From: Gluconacetobacter takamatsuzukensis
GTDB lineage: Bacteria; Pseudomonadota; Alphaproteobacteria; Acetobacterales; Acetobacteraceae
Length of the DNA: 64,000 nucleotides
Assembly: GCF_014174275.1 (NCBI RefSeq)
Contig: NZ_JABEQK010000003.1
Span: forward strand, 310,001 to 374,000
Direction: 5' to 3'
In this document: one piece after another, positions 36,546-45,411 of the stretch
How positions within the stretch are numbered: position 1 is the stretch's first letter
Layout of the letters: each line of letters starts with the position of its first letter
The notes under the pieces: model-generated
The model's input: only the letters and a program-made list of their open reading frames with translations
Told to the model about the DNA's origin: nothing
Database searches by the model: none
Program-made: the position numbers and the translations under genes

Positions 36546-38231
36546 GTGAAGAAAAAGAAATCCAGCATCCCGCCGGCCTCCCTCGCGGCTTCCGACTCTG
36601 ATCGCCTGTTTCACGACATGAAGATGGACGCGGCCCGGGCGCTGGCCATGGATCCCCAGAATGTCCGCGCCCTCGCCCAGGCCATTGCATCCACGCCAAC
36701 CGGCACCGATCCGGAACCGGAACCGTGCGAACTCCTGGCAATGACGCTCGACCAGGCCCGCATGGCGCAGGAAGACGGCCAGCATTTCGGCAAGCAATGC
36801 CTGGACGCCCTGTCGGACCATCTTGCCGCCCTGTCCGCAAACGGCACGCTCACGCTCGGCGGCAGCATGGCGATCACCCGCTGTTATGTCAGGGCCGGCC
36901 TCCCGGTCCCCGAGAGCCTGGCACCCGACGAACAGGCGGTGCTGGAGGAAACCTCCGCGATTTCCCTTGGGGACCATGCCAGCCCCGAGGCAGCATTCGC
37001 GGCCATTCTCGATGAGCTCGTCACCAGCGTCGGCCACGATCCCTCGCTCCTGCACCAGACATTTGCCGAAGTCCTGCCCGGGATTCCGGCGCCCGCCCGA
37101 CGCATGCTGTGCGCACTGGCCGCCGCCAACCCCGATCCGCGCTTCGAGGCGCTGGCCTGCGCGTGGCTTCTCGACCCGTCCGAACCGGTCCGCGACGGCG
37201 CGCGCGAAGGCCTGGCCAACCGGCTGGCCGCCGGAAAACTGAGCGCACAGGCGCTCGGCCGTCTTGCGGTCCTCAGGACATGGATCACCCATAAACCCAC
37301 CCGCCAGCGCGTGGACACCCTGATCAAAAGCGCCATCCGCACCGGCCTCGCCCCCGCGCAGGACGCTCCGCCCGCCCCCCGGATCACAGGCTGCGTCTCC
37401 AGCCCCATCGACGGCGTCGGCAGCCAGAGCCTCGGGATCGCACTCCAGAAAGGGCGGACGCGCTCCATCGCCACCGTCCTGCTCAAGCAGGGATTCGGCG
37501 TCAAGGACGCCTATCTCGCCCCCTGCGCCAACGCGGCGGAACAGCGCGACATCCTGCGACAGATCACATTCACCGCGGAAAAGGGCGACGTCTCGCTGGC
37601 CTATGTGCAGTCCGTCCTGGGCCTCGCCCTGGCCGACGGGCTCGCAAACGGTGTGTCTCCGGCCCCCGGCCTGGTCGATATCGTGGATGCGTGCGCCATC
37701 GCCGACCTGCGCCCGGCAGAGGACGCCTCCGTCCAGGCCCTGCTCCACCGGTACGACCCCGAAGGCGCCCTCGCCTCGCTCGACGCGGAAACATGCGAAC
37801 GCCTCGTCGCCGCCAGCGCGGACTGGCCGGCCGACTATCCTGTCCTGGCCAGCTGGCTGGAGGATAACGAGGCACTGCGCAACGGCACCGGCTCTTCGAC
37901 GGCGCGCATGGACGCGGTATGGGCCCTGCTCGAAACCCGCCGGACGTTCTGGGCCACCCTCGTCGCACGCACGGCCCTGCTCCTGAAGGATCGCGACGAC
38001 CCCCTCGCGGACTCCTTCGCGATCACCGCCCGCGAGATGATCAACGGCCTGCCGCTCCGGCAGATTCCCATCATGGTCGCGATCATGGGCCAGACCCTGG
38101 AACCGCGCTACGCGGCCTTCCCCGATCTGGACGATGACGTCCCGGAGCCCTCCGACGAGGAAATCATGGTCTTCCTGCGCGACAGCATGGCCACGCCCCC
38201 TCGGAAAAGCGCATCCAAAAAGCCGAAATGA
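36546..38231 (+). CDS. Hypothetical protein, 561 aa, no recognised family
   Basis: I do not recognise this protein. It starts at a GTG preceded by GAGGGA and begins with a lysine run (KKKK). The sequence is soluble, rich in Ala, Asp and Leu, and largely helical, with segments such as RFEALACAWLLDPSEPVRDGA that look like HEAT-type repeats. There is no signal peptide and no metal or nucleotide motif I can see. The C-terminus ends in a lysine-rich tail (KSASKKPK), so both ends are basic and the middle is acidic. It is divergent from the nitronate monooxygenase with a 188-bp gap and precedes the LprI/peptidoglycan-binding gene by 49 bp, suggesting cotranscription. Confidence 0.75.
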   Translation: MKKKKSSIPPASLAASDSDRLFHDMKMDAARALAMDPQNVRALAQAIASTPTGTDPEPEPCELLAMTLDQARMAQEDGQHFGKQCLDALSDHLAALSANGTLTLGGSMAITRCYVRAGLPVPESLAPDEQAVLEETSAISLGDHASPEAAFAAILDELVTSVGHDPSLLHQTFAEVLPGIPAPARRMLCALAAANPDPRFEALACAWLLDPSEPVRDGAREGLANRLAAGKLSAQALGRLAVLRTWITHKPTRQRVDTLIKSAIRTGLAPAQDAPPAPRITGCVSSPIDGVGSQSLGIALQKGRTRSIATVLLKQGFGVKDAYLAPCANAAEQRDILRQITFTAEKGDVSLAYVQSVLGLALADGLANGVSPAPGLVDIVDACAIADLRPAEDASVQALLHRYDPEGALASLDAETCERLVAASADWPADYPVLASWLEDNEALRNGTGSSTARMDAVWALLETRRTFWATLVARTALLLKDRDDPLADSFAITAREMINGLPLRQIPIMVAIMGQTLEPRYAAFPDLDDDVPEPSDEEIMVFLRDSMATPPRKSASKKPK

Positions 38232-38280
38232 CGTTTCAGAACAGACCGTCACAGGACGCTTGCAACCGGAGAGGCGCTTG

Positions 38281-40101
38281 ATGCCACAGACATTTCCCAG
38301 CGCCGCCATGGCCGGCAACCGGCGCGCCGCGTCCGGCGGCCTTCTCACGCTCGCCATGCTGGCCGCGTGCGCCCACCCGGCACATGCCGCCTCGCACGCC
38401 GTTCCCGCCCTGGCGGAAGCCGGCTTGGGCGACCGGTCGCGGCTCGACCTCGCCGCCGACGGGCTGACGGCATCGATCACGCTGAAATCGTCGACGCAAT
38501 GCGGCGTCGCCATGGCGTGGCAGCCAGCCGACCCCGATCCGGCTGCCACCTGCCGCATCGCCACATTATCCATCGAGGCCACGGGCCAGGCCCACAAGGT
38601 ATCCTTTCCGCTGGCCCCCTACGGCGCCGATGCCGGCTTCATGGACCTCAAGCTGAGCATCCGGCAGCTCGACCCCGCGTCCACCGTGCCGCAGATCATG
38701 GTCTCGGCCTATACCGGCGGCGCGCATTGCTGCGAGGTCACATCCATCTTCGGCCGGAGCCGGAACGGGCAATGGACGCATGCGGACCTGGGCATGCAGG
38801 ATGGCGGCGGCCCGCCCGAGATCGTCGCCGTGCCGGGGGCGCCCGCCCCCGTCATCGTGACCTACGACCAGGCGTTCCTCTACACATTCGCCTCCCATGC
38901 CGGGTCCTTCACCCCCGTCATCCTCTCCCGCTATCATGACGGCCGGCTGGCGAATGTCAGCGACGATCCGGCCTACCGCTCCTATCTGGTGGAGGATCTG
39001 GCGAGGCAGACCCGGCAATGGCAGGCATCGGGCCGGTCGGAACCCAACGGCTACCTGGCCTATTACGTCGCAACCCGGGCCCGCCTCGGCCAATTGTCCG
39101 CCGCCTGGGCGCACATGCTGCCGCGCGCGCAGAATTCGGCGAAGAGCGGCTTCGGCGTCTCGGCATGCAGCTTGAAATCCCCCGAGGAAACCGCAAACGG
39201 CCGCTACTGCTCCAAGGCCGACCGCGCCCCGCTCCCCTTCCCGCAGGGTCTGGCCGCCTTCCTGACCCGCAACGACTATATGTCCGAGGCCCAGGCCCGC
39301 GCCCTCCTGTCCGACAAACCCGCAGCGGGCGCCGGCTCCGCCCCGTCCGGCCCCTACCACCCCGATTTCCCCTGCGATCCTCCGCCGGCCGACAACGGCG
39401 TGGCCACGATGCTGTGCCAAGACAGCGAAGCCGCGCGGCACGAGCTGATGTTCGACCAGGTCTATTACGCGCTGCGCCACCAGGTCGGCCAGGATGGATG
39501 GAAGGACCTGAAGCAGCAGGTCGTCCTCGACCAGAACACGGCCAACCAGTCCTGCGGCCTCCCCGTTCCCGGCGACGGCGCCCAGGACCTCCCGCCGAAC
39601 GCCGCCACCTGCTACGAGGCCGCCATGGACCGGCTGGCGGCCCAATATCGCGTCCGCCTCTCCGGCGCCGCGCTCATGGAAAGCCAGCGCCCGCTGGAGC
39701 GCCACATCGCGCTCCAGAAAAAACTGGTCGAACTCGGCTACCTGCCGGCCGATACGGTGGTCGACGGCCTGTATGGCGAGGCCACGCGTGCCGCCATCGC
39801 CGCCTGGCAACAGGCCGCCCACCGCCCGGCGACCGACGGCTTCCTCTCCGACGACGACGCGGCCACGCTGATCCCATCCGAAACCACCCCGGCAACCCCC
39901 GCCCCACCAACGACCACGGCCACAGCGGAAGCACCGCCACCTGCCCAGCCCGCCCCCACCGCGCCACAGGCGGCAAAGCCGCAAGCCGTCGCCGCCCGCT
40001 CCATCGGCCCGGTCGCCTCTCTCATATTCGGATGCGCCGTCGTCGCGGCCCTGATCGCAATCGTCCTCGTCCGCAGGCGCCGCGCGCTTTCGAAACGCTA
40101 G
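38281..40101 (+). CDS. Exported LprI-like / peptidoglycan-binding protein with C-terminal anchor
   Basis: A 606-residue, multi-part envelope protein. It has a leader with LAAC at residues 27-30 that could be a lipobox (a signal-peptidase-I site after AHAAS is the alternative), an N-terminal domain of unknown type (40-340), a cysteine-containing LprI/DUF1311-like helical region (about 360-470: FPCDPPPADNG, MLCQDSEAARHEL, NQSCGLPVPGD, ATCYEAAMDRLAAQYRVRL), a peptidoglycan-binding-type repeat (about 475-530: LVELGYLPADTVVDGLYGEA), a Pro/Thr/Ala-rich linker and a final transmembrane helix with a basic tail (RRRRALSKR). Start ATG 38281 begins the leader. The gene for the 561-aa orphan ends 49 bp upstream. 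Confidence 0.72.
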   Translation: MPQTFPSAAMAGNRRAASGGLLTLAMLAACAHPAHAASHAVPALAEAGLGDRSRLDLAADGLTASITLKSSTQCGVAMAWQPADPDPAATCRIATLSIEATGQAHKVSFPLAPYGADAGFMDLKLSIRQLDPASTVPQIMVSAYTGGAHCCEVTSIFGRSRNGQWTHADLGMQDGGGPPEIVAVPGAPAPVIVTYDQAFLYTFASHAGSFTPVILSRYHDGRLANVSDDPAYRSYLVEDLARQTRQWQASGRSEPNGYLAYYVATRARLGQLSAAWAHMLPRAQNSAKSGFGVSACSLKSPEETANGRYCSKADRAPLPFPQGLAAFLTRNDYMSEAQARALLSDKPAAGAGSAPSGPYHPDFPCDPPPADNGVATMLCQDSEAARHELMFDQVYYALRHQVGQDGWKDLKQQVVLDQNTANQSCGLPVPGDGAQDLPPNAATCYEAAMDRLAAQYRVRLSGAALMESQRPLERHIALQKKLVELGYLPADTVVDGLYGEATRAAIAAWQQAAHRPATDGFLSDDDAATLIPSETTPATPAPPTTTATAEAPPPAQPAPTAPQAAKPQAVAARSIGPVASLIFGCAVVAALIAIVLVRRRRALSKR

Positions 40102-40169
40102 GCAAACGGGCCATCCTGCCGCCGCTCCCCGCGACCGGCGTCAGGATGGCCCCCGCGATCCCTGCGCCG

Positions 40170-40835
40170 TCAGTCGTGCATCAGCCGGACCTTCGTCGTA
40201 TCGATCGACTGGTTTTCCCGCGTCGCATAATCGCCATACGTCATCTTCCCCCGCGTCAGTTCGGAGGCATTCCTCGCCTTTTCGATATCCCGTTCCTGAA
40301 ATATCTTCCTGTCCTCAACGGTCAGAAGAGGGCCGACGCGATTCAGATACCGCGTATGACATTCTTCCACGGCCGGGAAATACGTCGCCAGGGCAGACGC
40401 ATCCGCCGCGGATGGAAACTCGTTCGACACCGTCTGCGCAAAACTGAACCGCGCCGTATAGAGATCGGGAAACATCCTGTAGATCCGGCTATATTGCGGC
40501 CGATCCCGAACGTCCTTGACGCAGGCATTCCTGACATCCTGCGCACTTTGCAGCGTCTCGTTCGTTTCCTGCATGACAAGCTTCGCATCGTCGGAATCGT
40601 ATTTGGCCCAGCCCTTCGACCTCATGCACGTGTCATAAAAATTGCCGGTATCGGCAGCAAAAAACGCAGCATCCACCACGGGGATACCCAATGCCCAGTG
40701 CCAGGTCCGGTGCGCATCCTTCAGGCACGCATATTTCGCGGCTTTCCGATCCTGCTCCGTCGTGCCCGGCTTCACCCAGGTACATGCGGACAGACCGACA
40801 CTTGCAGTCAGAAGAAATATAGCAGTCCTGTTCAC
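40170..40835 (-). CDS. Putative lipoprotein, 221 aa, function unknown
   Basis: GTG start at 40835, preceded by GGGGGCAGAGG, giving a short leader ending in the lipobox LSAC (cysteine 18) and the common lipoprotein continuation TWVKPGTTEQD. The mature part has conserved-looking cysteines (YACLKDA, YDTCMRSKGW, NACVKDV) and many charged helices; I do not recognise a family. Codon GC here is clearly lower than in flanking genes, suggesting recent acquisition or relaxed selection. A perfect 12-bp palindrome sits 34 bp upstream of the start. The downstream neighbour is convergent. Confidence 0.7.
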   Translation of the reverse strand: MNRTAIFLLTASVGLSACTWVKPGTTEQDRKAAKYACLKDAHRTWHWALGIPVVDAAFFAADTGNFYDTCMRSKGWAKYDSDDAKLVMQETNETLQSAQDVRNACVKDVRDRPQYSRIYRMFPDLYTARFSFAQTVSNEFPSAADASALATYFPAVEECHTRYLNRVGPLLTVEDRKIFQERDIEKARNASELTRGKMTYGDYATRENQSIDTTKVRLMHD

Positions 40836-40868
40836 CCTCTGCCCCCAACCCGATGATAGAGATACCGT

Positions 40869-40880
40869 CGTGATATCACG
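40869..40880. promoter_or_regulatory. 12-bp perfect palindrome upstream of lipoprotein gene
   Basis: CGTGATATCACG is an exact dyad 34 bp before the lipoprotein GTG, in a low-GC 232-bp gap (40836-41067) that otherwise shows no gene. It is a plausible operator; no factor can be named. Confidence 0.45.
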
Positions 40881-41067
40881 GCTTCTCCGGTCAGGCGAGA
40901 CAGCACCCTTTATCCACGACAATGCAGCAGAGTAAAATTACCCCTGTATTTCGATCATATACCCCATTTGGCACGATCATTACGGCCCACTACCCCATCC
41001 GTGCATGGCGGTCGCCATCCGTTTCACGGCAATAACGGCCACAACCGCATGACGCGCGGCAAGGCAT

Positions 41068-41646
41068 TCATCGCTGCCCGATCACTTTCTCGATGATCGT
41101 CTCGTCCGCCGGGATCTGGCCGTCGAGCATCAGCAGCGCCAAGCCATGGACCAGCGCCCAGGCCTCGATGGCCCGCATGGCGGCCTCGCCCCCCTCCTGG
41201 GCCGCCGCTTCCGCCGCATTGGCCTGCAACAGCATCGCGGGGTCGGATTTCAACGTATCGGGGGTCCGGGCCGATGCCAGCACGGGCGACGTAAAGATCA
41301 GGCGGAACAGCGCCGGATTGGCCAGGGCAAAGCGCACATAGGCCCGCCCCGTCGCGGCAAAGCCGGCGCGCCCGCCGCCCGCCGTCGCCCCGGCCGCACG
41401 CTGCGCCGCACCCAATTGCACCAGCCCTTCCTGCGCCAGCGCGGCCAGCAGCGCATCCTTGTCCGGAAAATGGCGGTAAACCGAGGTCGCGCTCACGCCC
41501 ACCCCCCGCGCGACCTCGCGAAGCGACAGCGAATCCACATCCCGTTCCGCCAGCAACCGCAGCCCCTCGGCAATCAGCGCCGCGCGCAGATCACCATGAT
41601 GATAGGACCGCTTCTTTATGTTGACGCTGTTATCATTCCCACTCAT
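41068..41646 (-). CDS. TetR-family transcriptional regulator
   Basis: A 192-residue repressor with an N-terminal helix-turn-helix (YHHGDLRAALIAEGLRLLAE, then SLREVARGVGVSATSVYRHF at about residues 40-60) and a ligand-binding C-terminal half (FRLIFTSPVL, ALVHGLALLML). ATG 41646 was chosen because the HTH follows in family position; longer in-frame starts would overlap the divergent operon. It is divergent from the carotenoid oxygenase with only 28 bp between start codons, and a perfect inverted repeat overlaps the divergent promoter, so it very likely represses that operon and itself. Confidence 0.92.
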   Translation of the reverse strand: MSGNDNSVNIKKRSYHHGDLRAALIAEGLRLLAERDVDSLSLREVARGVGVSATSVYRHFPDKDALLAALAQEGLVQLGAAQRAAGATAGGGRAGFAATGRAYVRFALANPALFRLIFTSPVLASARTPDTLKSDPAMLLQANAAEAAAQEGGEAAMRAIEAWALVHGLALLMLDGQIPADETIIEKVIGQR

Positions 41647-41669
41647 AGTAACAGCGTAAACATCGGAGG
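41621..41669 (+). promoter_or_regulatory. Carotenoid-oxygenase operon promoter with TetR operator
   Basis: TTGACG (41621-41626, -35-like, five of six) is followed by exactly 17 bp and CATAGT (41644-41649, -10-like, four of six). A perfect 9-bp inverted repeat ACGCTGTTA (41624-41632) and TAACAGCGT (41649-41657) overlaps the -35 end and the base after the -10, the arrangement expected for TetR-type repression. GGAGG (41665-41669) is the ribosome site, five bases from the oxygenase ATG. The left half also covers the first codons of the regulator gene. Confidence 0.7.
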
Positions 41670-41674
41670 CCGAC

Positions 41675-43114
41675 ATGGGAAGCCCGATCGAAACGCTGAT
41701 CCGCGAAACGGTGACCAGGGGCATCGAAGCCCTCGCCGCCCACAACCGCAAACGCATGCCCCGGCACGCCAACCCGTTCCTGACCGGCATCCATGCCCCG
41801 ATGACCGAGGAACGGACACTGACCGAACTCCCGGTCACGGGCACGATCCCCGCCGGGCTCAACGGACGCTACCTGCGCATCGGCCCCAACCCGATAGCGC
41901 CCGATCCGGCCTCCTATCACTGGTTCACCGGCGACGGCATGGTCCACGGGCTCGCAATCGCCGATGGCCGCGCATTGTGGTACCGCAATCGCTGGATCCG
42001 CTCGAACGCCGTCGCCAGGGCACGCGGCGTCGTCCCCGCACCGGGGCCACGCCACGTCTTCGATACGGTCAACACCAATGTCGTCGATATCGGCGGTCGC
42101 ACCTTCGCGCTGGTCGAGGCCGGCAGCTACCCGGTCGAACTGGGCGAAACGCTCGACGACCAGCGCTACAATCCGTTCGACGGCTCGCTGAAAGGCTCCT
42201 TCAGCGCACACCCCCACCGCGATCCGAAAACCGGAGAACAGCACGCGATCTGTTACGAGGGCCGCGATCCCGGCACCATCCGCCACGTCGTGGTCGACGC
42301 AGCCGGGCGCGTGATCCGCGAGGAACCGGTCGCGGTAAAGCACGGCCCGATGATCCATGATTGCGCGCTTACCGACCGTTTCGTCATCATCCTCGACCTG
42401 CCCGTGACATTTTCGATGAAGGCCCTGGTCGCAGGCCACGGCTTCCCCTATCGCTGGAACCCCGCACACCCGGCGCGCGTCGGGCTGCTGCCACGCCATG
42501 GCGGGCAGGACGACATCATCTGGTGCCCGGTGGCGCCCGGATACGCCTTCCATGTCGCCAACGCCCACGATGCGGACGACGGAAGCGTTATCCTCGATCT
42601 CTGTGTCTACGACACGATGTTCGGCGACGGCGCACAGGGCCCGGACGCAAGATCGCGCGGGCTTGAACGCTGGACCATCGACCCCGCCGGCCGCATGGTC
42701 GCCATCCGCACGCTCGACGCCGCACCGCAGGAATTCCCCCGCCCCGACGAACGCTTCTTCGGCCGCCCCTCCCGCCATGTCTGGAGCCTCGCCCTGCCGG
42801 CCGACCCGGCCAACCGCTTCATCGGCGCAACGGCGCTCTACGCGCACGACCTCGTAACAGGCGAACGGCAGGTCCACGATTTCGGCCCCAACCGCCACCC
42901 CGGCGAATTCGTCTTCGTGCCCGAGACCCCCGACAGCCCCGAAGGGCATGGCTGGCTGATCGGCTTCGTCATCGACATGGCGAGCGAAACGACCGACCTC
43001 GTCATCCTCGACGCCCGCCGGTTTTCCGAGCCGCCGGTCGCCGGCATCCGCCTGCCGCACCGCGTGCCGCCGGGCTTCCACGGCAACTGGATCGCCGGAG
43101 GCAGCACCCCATGA
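41675..43114 (+). CDS. Carotenoid cleavage oxygenase (RPE65/lignostilbene dioxygenase family)
   Basis: Non-heme Fe2+ dioxygenase that cleaves carotenoids, apocarotenoids or stilbene-type C=C bonds. All four iron-binding histidines are in place: [10 protein letters not shown] (His179), [10 protein letters not shown] (His228), [10 protein letters not shown] (His293) and PPGFHGNW (His469). Also present are [12 protein letters not shown] and [12 protein letters not shown] near the start. Length 479 is standard for bacterial members. ATG 41675 follows GGAGG. Its stop overlaps the next start (ATGA), so the operon is translationally coupled. Substrate cannot be told; no carotenoid biosynthesis genes are in the window. 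Confidence 0.93.
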   Translation: MGSPIETLIRETVTRGIEALAAHNRKRMPRHANPFLTGIHAPMTEERTLTELPVTGTIPAGLNGRYLRIGPNPIAPDPASYHWFTGDGMVHGLAIADGRALWYRNRWIRSNAVARARGVVPAPGPRHVFDTVNTNVVDIGGRTFALVEAGSYPVELGETLDDQRYNPFDGSLKGSFSAHPHRDPKTGEQHAICYEGRDPGTIRHVVVDAAGRVIREEPVAVKHGPMIHDCALTDRFVIILDLPVTFSMKALVAGHGFPYRWNPAHPARVGLLPRHGGQDDIIWCPVAPGYAFHVANAHDADDGSVILDLCVYDTMFGDGAQGPDARSRGLERWTIDPAGRMVAIRTLDAAPQEFPRPDERFFGRPSRHVWSLALPADPANRFIGATALYAHDLVTGERQVHDFGPNRHPGEFVFVPETPDSPEGHGWLIGFVIDMASETTDLVILDARRFSEPPVAGIRLPHRVPPGFHGNWIAGGSTP

Positions 43115-43887
43115 ACAGCCTGCGCCCGCGCATCCCCGGCCTGGCACTCCTGGCACTCGACCTCGCGGTGAATTTCGCCGCCCCCGCGCTGATCTACGAC
43201 CGGATGCAGGCGGCTTGGGGCGATGTCGATGCACTTCTGGCCTCGTCCATGCCCCCGCTCCTGTGGAGCATCGGCGGCTTCCTGCGCAACCGGCGGGTCG
43301 ATGCGCTGTCCCTCCTTTCCCTGGCCGGCATCGCCCTCTCCCTGCTCGCCTTCCTGGGCGGCGGCTCCGCGCGGATGCTGGAACTGCGCGAGAAAATGGT
43401 CACCTTCCTGATCGGCCTGGCCTTCCTCGGCTCGGCGGCAATCGGCAAACCGCTGGTCGCCGCCCTGGCACGCGCAACCGTGGCCCGGGAATCCGCCCAG
43501 GCCCTCGCCGATTTCGACGCGCACCGCAACACCCCCGGCATGCGGCGCGCCATCATGGTCATGACACTGGTATGGGGCGCCGGCCTGCTGGCAGACGTGG
43601 CGGTCTCGGTCGTGCTCATCTACAGCCTGCCGATCGCCACCTATCTCGTGGTCGGCCCGATCCTCGGCTACGTCACGATGGGCGGGCTGGCACTCTGGAC
43701 CGTGGCCTATCGGCGCTACCGAATGCACTACCGCGCCCCAGGCCCCCCCCGGCCACGCACCAGGACCAGGTGGACCGACCGGAATCCTCGCCCGACCGGG
43801 ACATTTTTCAAACAGCATCTTAACGATTCGCTAATACTTGAAAGGGAGCCTGACAGACCCCCGTCCGCCACTGGAACCGCCCGATGA
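43111..43887 (+). CDS. VC0807-like integral membrane protein
   Basis: A 258-residue protein with six hydrophobic segments in the first ~210 residues, then a polar proline/arginine-rich tail. The start [19 protein letters not shown] and the [22 protein letters not shown] loop-helix match the VC0807 family of unknown function, often found beside transcription regulators or oxidoreductases. It overlaps the oxygenase stop by ATGA (43111) and the next gene's start by ATGA (43884). It may help deliver or retain a hydrophobic substrate for the oxygenase, but that is speculation. Confidence 0.8.
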   Translation: MNSLRPRIPGLALLALDLAVNFAAPALIYDRMQAAWGDVDALLASSMPPLLWSIGGFLRNRRVDALSLLSLAGIALSLLAFLGGGSARMLELREKMVTFLIGLAFLGSAAIGKPLVAALARATVARESAQALADFDAHRNTPGMRRAIMVMTLVWGAGLLADVAVSVVLIYSLPIATYLVVGPILGYVTMGGLALWTVAYRRYRMHYRAPGPPRPRTRTRWTDRNPRPTGTFFKQHLNDSLILEREPDRPPSATGTAR

Positions 43888-45299
43888 TCAGGATCGACGC
43901 CATACAGCCGGACTCGGTCCCCATCTCCTTTCCCGGCGCCGAGAGCGACCGGCCGAAAGCCGGCGGCGCCTCGCCCAGCGGCGGCAACCGCTCCGGCAGC
44001 AACGCCGCAGCCCCCGGCGACGGCGATACCGTCACCCTGTCGGCGGAAGCCCTCGCCGCCCTGGCCGTCCTGTCGTCCGAGACGACGGAAGACCCGCAAG
44101 CCCTCCAGGACACTCCCCTGCCGCCCGAGATGCAACCGGCCGACGCCGAAGATGCCCCACCCGATCCGACGAACCAGATCCCCTCGGCCATCATCGACGC
44201 CGCGCAAGCCGACATGGAGGCTGCCGTTCTCACCATGGGCGCCAATGAAGGAATGCCCACCCCGGCCATCTGGGGCCGCGCCTACGAACGCACCCTGATG
44301 TCGGCCCCCGATCACGCCGCCCCAACCCCCGCTCAGACCAGAACCGCCCCCCCTCCCGGCCCGGGCCAAACGGATTCCGCAACCCCCGACACAGCGGAGA
44401 ACACGATCCTCGCGAACGATGTGGAAAGAGCCCTCACCGAACGCCTGCTCAACAGCGGACTGGATGACGATCCGGGCACCCACTTTCTGGCCGGTCGCCC
44501 CACCGACCACGCCGGCAACAGGCCCCAGACCGTTACCGACCCGATGGTGCCCGATCTCTCCCACGATCTGACCGGGTCGACCGATCCCGAATCCATCGCC
44601 CAGAACGTCCAGAATCTCCCCCAGGTCGATGAACGGATGGTCGCGATGTATGCCCCTCCCATGGGCAACCGCCCAATCCGGGAGCCCGCACCGGAGATCG
44701 ACGACACCGACCCACCGCCGGAACCCACCGGCCGGGTCACGGGTGCCCTTCTCGACGCGGTCGCCGCATGGCAGGGGCGCCGGCTGAACGCGCTCTATCC
44801 CGTGATCTTCTTCGACACGCTACAGGTCAAGGTCCGCGACGACAGCATCGTCCGCGACAAGCCCGTGCACGTCGTGCGCGGGATGCACCTCGACGGCACC
44901 ATGGACATGCTCGGCCTGTGGCTCGAACGGCACCAGACTACCGGCTTCGGGCGCCATATCATGGATGCGCTGAAGCGCCGGGGCATGGAAGATATCCTGA
45001 TGGCCGTTGCCGAGGGGGCAGACGGCATTCCCGCCGCCATCCACGCGGCCTTCCCCCAGGCGCTGGTCCATCCTTCGATCGCGCACCTGCTGCATCATCT
45101 GCCAAACGTCATGGCCGTGACCGACCGCGTCGCCATGGCCGACAGCCCATGGGGCCAGATGCTCCAATCGGCCGCCCATACGATCGCTGCGTCGAATGCG
45201 ATGCTCGGCCGCGCCATCCAGGCCCGAGGCTATTTCGCCAACGACCAGGCCGCGCTGGCCTTTCTCTACCTGACCTTGAACAGCGCCCGGGCGTCCTGA
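43884..45299 (+). CDS. Degenerate IS256/Mutator transposase-derived protein with novel N-terminal region
   Basis: A 471-residue intact reading frame. Residues 1-175 are Pro/Ala/Asp-rich and unrecognised (with VTLSAEALAALA near 51). From about residue 178 to the end it follows an IS256-family transposase: VERALTERLL, DHAGNRPQTVTD, a VDERMVAMYAPPM segment (248-260), VTGALLDAVAAWQ (285-297), LYPVIFFDTLQVKVRD (first catalytic Asp, 311), LGLWLERHQ, ILMAVAEGADG (family Asp replaced by Glu377), and the C-terminal RAIQARGYFANDQAALAFLYL. The ~100-residue insertion domain is missing and the catalytic Glu region (TTNAIEALN in active enzymes) is degenerate (AASNAML). It should be transposition-dead but conserved as a protein. 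It is coupled to the upstream membrane protein by ATGA. Confidence 0.75.
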   Translation: MIRIDAIQPDSVPISFPGAESDRPKAGGASPSGGNRSGSNAAAPGDGDTVTLSAEALAALAVLSSETTEDPQALQDTPLPPEMQPADAEDAPPDPTNQIPSAIIDAAQADMEAAVLTMGANEGMPTPAIWGRAYERTLMSAPDHAAPTPAQTRTAPPPGPGQTDSATPDTAENTILANDVERALTERLLNSGLDDDPGTHFLAGRPTDHAGNRPQTVTDPMVPDLSHDLTGSTDPESIAQNVQNLPQVDERMVAMYAPPMGNRPIREPAPEIDDTDPPPEPTGRVTGALLDAVAAWQGRRLNALYPVIFFDTLQVKVRDDSIVRDKPVHVVRGMHLDGTMDMLGLWLERHQTTGFGRHIMDALKRRGMEDILMAVAEGADGIPAAIHAAFPQALVHPSIAHLLHHLPNVMAVTDRVAMADSPWGQMLQSAAHTIAASNAMLGRAIQARGYFANDQAALAFLYLTLNSARAS

Positions 45300-45334
45300 T
45301 CGAAGGGCCTGCCAAGGACTTTGCCCTTGACCCA

Positions 45335-45356
45335 CCAAAGGACAGTCGCCCTTTGG
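45335..45356. terminator. Hairpin after the transposase-derived gene
   Basis: CCAAAGG (45335-45341) and CCTTTGG (45350-45356) form a 7-bp stem with an 8-nt loop in the 112-bp gap between the carotenoid operon and the convergent heme/oxidase operon. A poor AT tail follows on each side. It may terminate both. Confidence 0.5.
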
Positions 45357-45411
45357 AAACCCATTCATAATCGGATGATTTCAGCCGTGGGGATAAGAGG
45401 CCGAGCGCCTC

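Noticed and set aside
43884-45299. Calling this an intact insertion sequence
   Set aside because: The catalytic Asp and Glu are changed, the insertion domain is missing, and no flanking inverted repeats or duplicated target site were seen.
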